Shown here one piece after another: positions 5,759-12,537 of a stretch of 23,565 bases of DNA (position 1 is the first letter of the stretch; every line of letters begins with the position of its first letter). Under the pieces are notes generated by a model. The model was given only the letters and a program-made list of their open reading frames with translations. It ran no database searches and was not told the DNA's origin. The stretch comes from Candidatus Helarchaeota archaeon (GTDB lineage: Archaea; Asgardarchaeota; Lokiarchaeia; Helarchaeales; JABXJV01), in assembly GCA_013375355.1 (NCBI GenBank), contig JABXJV010000257.1, forward strand, positions 1 to 23,565, written 5' to 3'. The position numbers and the translations under genes are program-made.

Positions 5759-8413
5759 TTAAAAAAAGATATTTTTCTTTCGAGCTCGCCACTTATAGAT
5801 TTCTACAGCTATAAAGCTTTGAATTGAGAGTAATATGACCCATATCCAATCTGTTAATGATAAATACATTTGATTAAAATCTATCCCCATAGCTTGTAAT
5901 CGAGGAATGACAGAACCACTTAAAACAACTAAAAGAACCTGTGCCACAATTGTCAAAGAAACCATAATAAGTATTAATATATTAAATTCCTCTTTTATGC
6001 TTTTATTTACAGGTGAATTTGGGCGTCTGATATTCCAGACCATTATAGGTTCAGAAATAAATAATATTGTCATGCAAATAGTAGCAGCTTTTTGATGCCA
6101 TGCAAATGTATTTCTAAAAATATCAATGAAACTTATGAAGGGATTCAAATTTTCTGCATTTGGTCCTAAAATTGGTGTTGAAGAAAGTAAAAATCCCGCT
6201 ATAACACCAATCAATATAAATAAGACATGAAATATAAGTAATTTTAATACAGAAGGTGAGAATATTTCTTCTGTATCTCTGGGAGGTTCTTTCATTACTT
6301 CTTTTGGATGTGAATCAAATGTTAGCGCTAATGGTGGTAAAGAATGAACAGCTAAAACAAGAAACATGTGTTGAATGAATGTATAAAATTCAAAATTTGG
6401 AATAAAAGCTAATGAAAAAAAGAAAATTCCCTCAACCAAATCCATGCATATAAAATAATAAATTAAAGTTCTGATTTTTGAAAAAAGTCCCCTACCAACC
6501 CTTATCCCTTTTTCAATCGAAGTAAAATTATCATCGGAAATTACCATATCTGCAGATTCTTTAGCAACATCTGTTCCTGCAATTCCCATAGCAATTCCTG
6601 TATTTGATAATTTCAAAGCTAATGAATCATTAATCCCATCACCAGTCATTGCTACTACACGATTTTCCTCATCTTGAAGCCTTCTAACAATTATTTCCTT
6701 ATCCGAAGGAGAAACTCTAGCAAAAACAGCAGCTTTTGAAAGGTCATCTTTAGTCATATTTTTAATATCTTTTCCTTCGACAACAATTTCTCCGGCTTCA
6801 AATATGTCCATTTGACTTGCGATAGATTTTGCTGTATTTGGATGATCACCCGTTATCATAACGACCCTGATTCCGGCAGATTCGCAAGAATCTACAGCTT
6901 CTTTAACCCCCTCTCTAGGCGGATCAAGGATAGCTACAAATCCATGGAAAGTTAAATCATTTTCAACTTCTTCCCTCTCATATTTATCCTTTTTTTCACT
7001 AATTCTTTTAAAAGCAATTGATAAAGTCCTAAATCCTTCATTAGCATATTTTTTAATTAAATCAGATAATTCTGTAAGTTTTGTTTCGGTCAAAATAATT
7101 TCTTTATCGTTTAGAACAATTTTATTTGATCTATTTAGAATAATTTCTGAAGCTCCTTTAACAAATGCCATGTATTCCCCTTTTTCATTTTCAATAACCG
7201 TAGCCATTCTTTTTACTGTTGAATCAAAAGGTAATTCTTGAACGAATTGGAATCTATCTTTCATAATAAAAGGATCTAAAGCTGCTTTTTCTGCTAAAAC
7301 TAATAAGGCTGTTTCAGTTGGAGCTCCAAGAGATCTCCTAACAACTTTAACATCTTGACCTTTTACTTTGACTTTAATTTCTTCTTCCTGAATTGATGAA
7401 TTATTATTAATAACAATAGAAAGAAATAGTAGTTCTAAACACGGTTCTGTACTAATGTTAATTTCTTTACCCTTTAATAATATCCTACCTTCTTTATCAT
7501 AACCAGAGCCCTCTACGTCATAAATATTATCATTATACCAAAGTTTCTTTACAGTCATTTGATTTTGAGTTATGGTTCCTGTTTTATCTGACAAAATAAC
7601 TGAGACTCTTCCAAGAGATTCTACCGCTGATAAATTTCTAATTATTACGCCACCTTTAGCTAAATTTAGAACTCCTGTTATTAAAATAATCGTTGTTAAT
7701 AATGGTAAATTAATGGGTACAATATTCATTCCAATGCTCAAAGCGAATTTGAACTTGTCTCTAATTGTATGGATATTAATTGCTGGTGCTGTAAGGAGTG
7801 AATAGACAAATACGACTACTAATAATATTATAACAACCAAAGCTAAAAATTTTGCAAATCTATTCATTTTTTTAGTTAAAGGTATATCTGCCATTTCAAC
7901 TTGAGCAAGATTTTTAGAAATCTTTCCAATTTCTGTATTGACTCCTGTTCCAGTAACAATTGATTTAGAACGCCCGGTAGTTAGATAGGTTCCCATAAAA
8001 AGCATATTAGTTTGATCTTGTAATGGAACACCATTTTCTAAATCGTCATCTTCGATTGAAATGATTTGATTATTTTTTTCAACAGGTAAGCTTTCTCCAG
8101 TTAGAATTGATTCATCAACGGTAAGATCTACAGTTTCTATAATACGTGCATCAGCTGGAACTTTATCTCCTTGCTTCAAAACTAGAATATCACCGGGAAT
8201 TAGCTCTATAGCCGAAATTTCTTGTTCTTTTCCCTGCCTAATTGTATTACTGGTAAGTGCTCTAATTTTCTTAAGTGACTCTATCGTTTTTTGAGCTCTG
8301 AATTGTTGAACAATAGCAGTAATCGCATTGATAATAATGATTCCGAAACTTATTGCTGCTGAGCCTATCTCCCCTAGAAAAAGCATGATTATTGCACTTA
8401 CTATCAAAATCAC
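5759..8413 (-). CDS. P-type (P2-like) cation-transporting ATPase
   Basis: An integral-membrane ion pump. Residues are numbered from the GTG at 8413. Motifs in order: actuator TGES (105-108), phosphorylation site DKTGT (276-280), KGA of the nucleotide domain (419-421), DPPR (497-500), TGDHP (521-525) and TGDGINDS (590-597), then C-terminal TM segments. The layout matches P2 calcium-type ATPases with their C-terminal TM5-10 domain. Key ion-site residues differ: TM4 has VPINLP instead of PEGLP, and the TM6 segment has AVHSLPPLAL where calcium pumps have N..TDGLPA, so the transported ion is not predictable. Homology clearly continues upstream of 8413 to about 8605, through an N-terminal cation-ATPase domain and TM1, but no normal start serves that part (see the separate entry). 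It heads the minus-strand operon with the lyase and KARI-like genes. Confidence 0.88.
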   Translation of the reverse strand: MILIVSAIIMLFLGEIGSAAISFGIIIINAITAIVQQFRAQKTIESLKKIRALTSNTIRQGKEQEISAIELIPGDILVLKQGDKVPADARIIETVDLTVDESILTGESLPVEKNNQIISIEDDDLENGVPLQDQTNMLFMGTYLTTGRSKSIVTGTGVNTEIGKISKNLAQVEMADIPLTKKMNRFAKFLALVVIILLVVVFVYSLLTAPAINIHTIRDKFKFALSIGMNIVPINLPLLTTIILITGVLNLAKGGVIIRNLSAVESLGRVSVILSDKTGTITQNQMTVKKLWYNDNIYDVEGSGYDKEGRILLKGKEINISTEPCLELLFLSIVINNNSSIQEEEIKVKVKGQDVKVVRRSLGAPTETALLVLAEKAALDPFIMKDRFQFVQELPFDSTVKRMATVIENEKGEYMAFVKGASEIILNRSNKIVLNDKEIILTETKLTELSDLIKKYANEGFRTLSIAFKRISEKKDKYEREEVENDLTFHGFVAILDPPREGVKEAVDSCESAGIRVVMITGDHPNTAKSIASQMDIFEAGEIVVEGKDIKNMTKDDLSKAAVFARVSPSDKEIIVRRLQDEENRVVAMTGDGINDSLALKLSNTGIAMGIAGTDVAKESADMVISDDNFTSIEKGIRVGRGLFSKIRTLIYYFICMDLVEGIFFFSLAFIPNFEFYTFIQHMFLVLAVHSLPPLALTFDSHPKEVMKEPPRDTEEIFSPSVLKLLIFHVLFILIGVIAGFLLSSTPILGPNAENLNPFISFIDIFRNTFAWHQKAATICMTILFISEPIMVWNIRRPNSPVNKSIKEEFNILILIMVSLTIVAQVLLVVLSGSVIPRLQAMGIDFNQMYLSLTDWIWVILLSIQSFIAVEIYKWRARKKNIFF

Positions 8414-8683
8414 GATAAAAATATTAAAAATTGGTGCTAAATAAATCTTGAGTTTAGAAATTCCAGCTTTTGGAATATCGTTTAAACCATAATCTTCGTG
8501 GAATTTATCTATTTTCTCAATATTAACTCCTTTTTCTGGATCAGAGTCTAATTCTTCATAAATTTTTTCTAGAGGAATTGAGAATGCATTTTTTATATGC
8601 GGTATTTCCCTTTCTAATTTTAATTATATACCCCTACGGAAAAAATCACGAATTTTTTCCTTAGAAAATATTTTTTCTGCCAC
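8414..8683 (-). other. N-terminal extension of the P-type ATPase with an in-frame TAA
   Basis: Reading the minus strand in the ATPase frame, the bases before 8413 encode typical N-terminal cation-ATPase sequence (HIKNAFSIPLE, then ELDSDPEKGVN, HEDYGLNDIP and KLKIYLAPIFNIFI of TM1). The frame is closed by TAA at 8624-8626. Beyond that stop the same frame runs on for 19 codons to GTG 8683, giving MAEKIFSKEKIRDFFRRGI, with GAGG 10 bases upstream of the GTG. No ATG, GTG or TTG lies between the TAA and 8413. Options are a nonsense mutation or sequencing error in one gene starting at 8683, initiation at a rare codon such as ATA after AGAAAGGG near 8606, or a short upstream peptide. The coding character on both sides of the TAA favours one interrupted gene. 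Confidence 0.65.
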
Positions 8684-8684
8684 T

Positions 8685-8800
8685 TAACTTGAGCCTCTTT
8701 TATCAATTTACTAATACAAAAAATTATTCTACCAAGTTATTTGAATTTATTTTATTTAACATAATTTGTAAATATACCAATTTGAATCCGTCTCAAGTTA
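8685..8800. repeat. 9-bp inverted repeat in the ATPase/AOR divergent region
   Basis: TAACTTGAG at 8685-8693 is the exact reverse complement of CTCAAGTTA at 8792-8800. The copies flank the roughly 130-base divergent intergenic stretch, each lying in front of one gene: 1 base before the GTG at 8683 on the minus strand, and 17 bases before the ATG at 8818. Both transcripts would carry CTCAAGTTA in their 5' leader. This could be a shared operator or RNA site, or chance. Confidence 0.4.
8751..8759 (+). promoter_or_regulatory. Candidate TATA box for the aldehyde oxidoreductase gene
   Basis: TTTATTTAA lies about 60 bases before the ATG at 8818; a start near 8780 would give a leader that includes the GGTGAT ribosome site at 8806-8811. 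The assignment is weak because the region is generally AT-rich. Confidence 0.28.
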
Positions 8801-8817
8801 GAAATCGGTGATATTTT

Positions 8818-10647
8818 ATGAGTAGTTATATGAAAAAAATTCTTAGAATTAATTTATCAAATAATAAGATAAAAGATGAGATTCCTGATGATAAACTCTT
8901 GAGGGCTTATATTGGTGGATGTGGTTTGGCTTCAAAACTAATAATTGATGAAATTCAAGGTAATACAAATCCATTAGGAAAAGAAAATAAATTATTATTT
9001 ATGACTGGTCCTTTAGTGGGCACGACTGCTCCTAGTAATGGAAGATATGTAGTGTGTTCTAAATCCCCTTTAACAAATATTTGGGGTGAGGCACATTCAG
9101 GAGGTCGGTTCGGACCAGAACTAAAGTTTGCTGGGATAGATGGATTAATATTTGAAGGAAAAGCAAATAATCCGGTCTATCTAAAGATTGAGGATGAATC
9201 CATTGAAATTAAAGATGCATACCATATTTGGGGACAAGATACTTATAAAACTGAAAAAGCTCTAAAATCAGAGCTTGGAGATAAGAAATTTAAAGTAGCT
9301 TGTATTGGGCAAGCAGGAGAAAATATGCTCAAAATCTCTTCAGTAATGAACGACATGGGAAGGGCGGCAGGCAGATGTGGACTTGGTGCAGTTATGGGAT
9401 CTAAAAAATTAAAAGCTATTGCCGTAAAGGGGAGTAAAAAACCTGAAATAGCTGATGAAAAATTTAATGAATTAGCGTTAGAATTTCGAAAAAATATCAG
9501 TGAAAGAGGTGGAATCCTAAGAAAATACGGAACACCACTAGCAATTAGAAATTTATCGAAATACGGAGACATTCCTATAAAAAACTGGCAATTGGGGGAC
9601 TGGGAAGGTCTTGAAAAAATAAATGAAATAGCTAATCTAAGTATTTTAAGAAAACCTATTGCATGTTATGGCTGCCCAGTAGGTTGTGGACGGGACATAG
9701 AAATTAAGGAAGGAGTTTATAAGGTCGAAGGTGCAGGACCAGAATATGAAACATTAGCGGCATTTGGGTCTTCGTGTTTAAATGCTAATTTAGAATCTAT
9801 TGTAAAATGTAATGACATATGCAACCGATATGGGCTTGATACAATTTCTGCAGGAAGTACTGTTGCCTTTGCAATTGAATGCTTTGAAAAAGGATTAATT
9901 TCTAAGGAAGAATTAGGATTTGAGCTGACTTGGGGTAACCATGAGGCAATTGTGAAATTAACCGAGCTTATGGCAAATAATGAAGGTTTTGGGAAAATTC
10001 TAAATGATGGAACGAAAATTGCCTCAAAAAAAATAAAAGGTTCAGAAAATTTTGCTGTACATGTCAAAGGTATGGAAATACCTATGCATGATCCAAGAGC
10101 TTTTTATAGTATGGGTTTAGAATATGCTACAGCAAATCGAGGAGCTTCGCATTTAGAGGGAACTCCTTTCAAAGTTGCATTAGGATCATTAATGCCAGAA
10201 CTTGGTATAAATGAAATAGTAGACAGATTTGAGACCTCTGGAAAAGGGAGGATCACAGCGCTAACTCAAAATGTAAATGCAGTAAGTAATTCTACCATAA
10301 TGTGTGTGTTTGTAAGAGACTACATAAGTGCAAGTGATTTTACTAAACTCTTGAATTACGCAACAGGGTTTGATTACACGGTCTCTGAATTATTAAAAAT
10401 TGGTGACCGAATTTATAATGTAAAAAGGGTCTTTAATATACTTTGTGGAATAACAGAAAAAGACGACAATTTACCTCCTAGATCCCTTGAACCTACAAAA
10501 GAAGGTGGAAATGCGGGCAAAGTACCCGATATGAAAAGTATGTTAAAAGAATATTATGAATTCAGAGGATGGAAAAATGGCGTACCAACTAAGGAAAGAT
10601 TAAAAGAATTGGATTTAGAGTATCTAATTCCAAAAGTTTATATTTGA
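8818..10647 (+). CDS. aor: Tungsten-dependent aldehyde:ferredoxin oxidoreductase
   Basis: A 609-aa full-length AOR-family enzyme that oxidises aldehydes to carboxylic acids, or runs in reverse, with ferredoxin, using a bis-tungstopterin cofactor and one 4Fe-4S cluster in the cytoplasm. Evidence: N-terminal YIGGCGLASKLI, TGPLVGTTAPSNGRY (63-77) and GGRFGPELKFAG (95-106) of the pterin-binding domain; GRAAGRCGLGAVMGSKKLKA (181-200); cluster ligands C283-x2-C286-x3-C290 and C496, matching the spacing in Pyrococcus AOR; and YGLDTIS (338-344). The start ATG has GGTGAT seven bases upstream. Which AOR subfamily (AOR, FOR, GOR or other) is not decided. In this window it could serve acid/aldehyde interconversion downstream of alkane or fermentation metabolism, together with the acyl-CoA synthetase subunit; that link is inference. 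Confidence 0.93.
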   Translation: MSSYMKKILRINLSNNKIKDEIPDDKLLRAYIGGCGLASKLIIDEIQGNTNPLGKENKLLFMTGPLVGTTAPSNGRYVVCSKSPLTNIWGEAHSGGRFGPELKFAGIDGLIFEGKANNPVYLKIEDESIEIKDAYHIWGQDTYKTEKALKSELGDKKFKVACIGQAGENMLKISSVMNDMGRAAGRCGLGAVMGSKKLKAIAVKGSKKPEIADEKFNELALEFRKNISERGGILRKYGTPLAIRNLSKYGDIPIKNWQLGDWEGLEKINEIANLSILRKPIACYGCPVGCGRDIEIKEGVYKVEGAGPEYETLAAFGSSCLNANLESIVKCNDICNRYGLDTISAGSTVAFAIECFEKGLISKEELGFELTWGNHEAIVKLTELMANNEGFGKILNDGTKIASKKIKGSENFAVHVKGMEIPMHDPRAFYSMGLEYATANRGASHLEGTPFKVALGSLMPELGINEIVDRFETSGKGRITALTQNVNAVSNSTIMCVFVRDYISASDFTKLLNYATGFDYTVSELLKIGDRIYNVKRVFNILCGITEKDDNLPPRSLEPTKEGGNAGKVPDMKSMLKEYYEFRGWKNGVPTKERLKELDLEYLIPKVYI

Positions 10648-10660
10648 TTGTTATTACTAA

Positions 10661-10858
10661 CTATGCAGTTTCTTCAATTTCTGGAATAATTTCTATCAAA
10701 GGTAAGAGTGGCTCATGTATTTCTAATTCTCGAATTCTCTTCCGAAGAATGTCTATAACTTTCATTTGACTCTCAATAATTCTAATTTGCGTTTCAATAA
10801 TTTCATCTTTAGATCTTAGAATAATTCTATCCCCACATTTAATTTGAATACAATTCAT
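10661..10858 (-). CDS. Small coiled-coil protein, unknown function
   Basis: A 65-aa protein convergent with the aldehyde oxidoreductase gene, only 13 bases from its stop. Residues about 15-48 show a repeated Ile/Leu/Met spacing with charged residues between (DEIIETQIRIIESQMKVIDI, then LRKRIRELEI), which predicts a single amphipathic or coiled-coil helix, probably an oligomerisation element. The tail is acidic and Pro/Ile-rich. Two cysteines (residues 3 and 8) lie near the start. I do not recognise a family. Support for a real gene comes from the ATG start and a well-placed TATA-like box 25-35 bases upstream on the minus strand. Confidence 0.5.
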   Translation of the reverse strand: MNCIQIKCGDRIILRSKDEIIETQIRIIESQMKVIDILRKRIRELEIHEPLLPLIEIIPEIEETA

Positions 10859-10882
10859 TTTATTTCAAATGATCAAACCAAG

Positions 10883-10897
10883 TTTATATTTAAATAA
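10883..10897 (-). promoter_or_regulatory. Candidate TATA box for the 65-aa gene
   Basis: On the minus strand TTATTTAAATATAAA is centred about 32 bases before the ATG at 10858. A start site some 25 bases downstream would leave only a few bases of leader, as in leaderless archaeal transcripts. The near-symmetrical sequence could also serve the plus strand, but the plus-strand gene starts more than 110 bases away. Confidence 0.42.
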
Positions 10898-11007
10898 ATA
10901 AGTAATGAGGCAAATTTTTCTACAGTAATAGCTTATCCTTATTCGGTTTTTCCAAATTAAATTTCAATAAAAAAAATATTATTAATTAGTCTTAAGAGTT
11001 TATAACC

Positions 11008-12351
11008 ATGAACGGACTAGAAATTTTTTTTAATCCTGGGTCGGTTGCACTCATTGGAGCATCTAATAACCCAAAAAAGCCTCCTTATTATCTTGTAAAG
11101 AATCTGGTGGATTTTGGATATAAGGGAAAAATTTATCCAATTAACCCTAATGAAAAAAAAATTTACAATATTCCAGCATATCCCTCAATTTTAGATGTTA
11201 AAGAGGAAGTGGAATTAGCTTTTATAGTTTTACCAAGCCAGATTACACCTAAAATAACCGAAGAATGTGCAAAAAAAAACGTAAAGGGAATTATTATCGG
11301 ATCCGGTAGATTTTCAGAAAAAGGGATAGAAGGCAAAATATATATTGATGAAGTTCTGGAAATCGCGAAAGAGAATGAAATTCGTATAATGGGTCCTAAT
11401 AGTATAGGAGTTACCAATCCTTATACAAATTTTACAACAGCATTTATCGATATTCCGAAGCTCAAAAAAGGGAATATAGCCCTCATTACCCAAACTGGAG
11501 CTATTGGAGGACCACTTCTCCATTGGCTGATGCCAATATCAAAAACTATTTGTTTAGGGAATATGTCAGATATTACAATTTCAGAAATATTAGAATACCT
11601 TGAGAAAGATGAACCAACTCATTATATTGGAATTCATTGTGAACAAATAAAAGAACCTGAAAAATTCCGAAAAATAGCTGGAAGAGTTAATAAAAAAAAA
11701 CCTATTGTCATTTTGAAAACAGGAAGTTCTAAAATTGGATCTGAAGTAGCAAAATCTCATACCGCTTCTTTAACTGGAAGAGATGAAATCTATAAGTCAC
11801 TTTTTCAACAAATAGGGTTAATTCGTGTGTCTACATTCGAAGAATTTTTTGATACATTAAAATTAATTAACAAGCGAAATTACATAGAAAAAGGAAACTT
11901 AGGATTTGTAAGTATCAGTGGGGCTCAATGCGTATTAGCATGTGATCTGTGTGAAAAATATAATATTCCAATTGCAAAAGTATCAAAAGATTCATCAGAT
12001 GAATTAAAAAAATTGGGTATCAATAATCTAGTCCTCTTAGACGTAGGCTCTTGGCAAGGTGAAATGGATGTTGAAGAAATATATAGATTTATGACAGAAC
12101 TTGCCATATCTGAACCAAATGTTAATTATGTAATCGTATTTTTAATTCCGACACCAATATTATTTTATTTTGACGTTCCAAGTCTATTTTCAAAATTACA
12201 ACAAAAATATTCGAATAAAATATTGATAACTTGTATGTTTGGTGAAGAAGAAATATGTTTGAAATGGAAAAAAGCACTTGAAAATATCGGAATTATTACA
12301 TTTCCCAGCATTTCTAGAGCGTTAAAAGCCGTTTCTCATTTTAGATTCTAG
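11008..12351 (+). CDS. ADP-forming acyl-CoA synthetase, alpha (CoA-binding) subunit
   Basis: A 447-aa protein of the ADP-forming acetyl/acyl-CoA synthetase group, which turns acyl-CoA, ADP and phosphate into acid, CoA and ATP. Domains: a CoA-binding Rossmann domain (FFNPGSVALIGASNNPKKPP at 7-26; NPNEKKIYNIPAYPS; IMGPNSIGVTNP at 127-138), a succinyl-CoA-ligase-like domain (ALITQTGAIGG at 158-168), and the phospho-histidine segment KSHTASLTGRDE with H251. The third domain (about 296-447) is divergent, for example SISGAQCVLACD where relatives have a Gly-rich TNAGGPGVLATD. The length fits a stand-alone alpha subunit; no ATP-grasp beta subunit is in the window, so the partner must be encoded elsewhere. 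Substrate is not deducible. It may couple acid release to ATP synthesis alongside the aldehyde oxidoreductase. Confidence 0.82.
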   Translation: MNGLEIFFNPGSVALIGASNNPKKPPYYLVKNLVDFGYKGKIYPINPNEKKIYNIPAYPSILDVKEEVELAFIVLPSQITPKITEECAKKNVKGIIIGSGRFSEKGIEGKIYIDEVLEIAKENEIRIMGPNSIGVTNPYTNFTTAFIDIPKLKKGNIALITQTGAIGGPLLHWLMPISKTICLGNMSDITISEILEYLEKDEPTHYIGIHCEQIKEPEKFRKIAGRVNKKKPIVILKTGSSKIGSEVAKSHTASLTGRDEIYKSLFQQIGLIRVSTFEEFFDTLKLINKRNYIEKGNLGFVSISGAQCVLACDLCEKYNIPIAKVSKDSSDELKKLGINNLVLLDVGSWQGEMDVEEIYRFMTELAISEPNVNYVIVFLIPTPILFYFDVPSLFSKLQQKYSNKILITCMFGEEEICLKWKKALENIGIITFPSISRALKAVSHFRF

Positions 12352-12537
12352 ATATAAATAAAGATTCTTTATAAAGGTAAATTATTATTAATTCTATTGG
12401 TTTTACATTTAAATATTAAAATCAAAATTTTTTAAAAACGTAAAAATATAAGAATTAAACTCAAATTCTGTAAAATTTTTAAGATATACATATTAAGATA
12501 AATTAGTTAGAGACTGAAATATAAAATTAAATTTATT

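Noticed and set aside
8624..8626. Programmed stop-codon readthrough such as pyrrolysine or selenocysteine
   Set aside because: The codon is TAA, which neither system uses; mutation, sequencing error or an unusual start is more likely.
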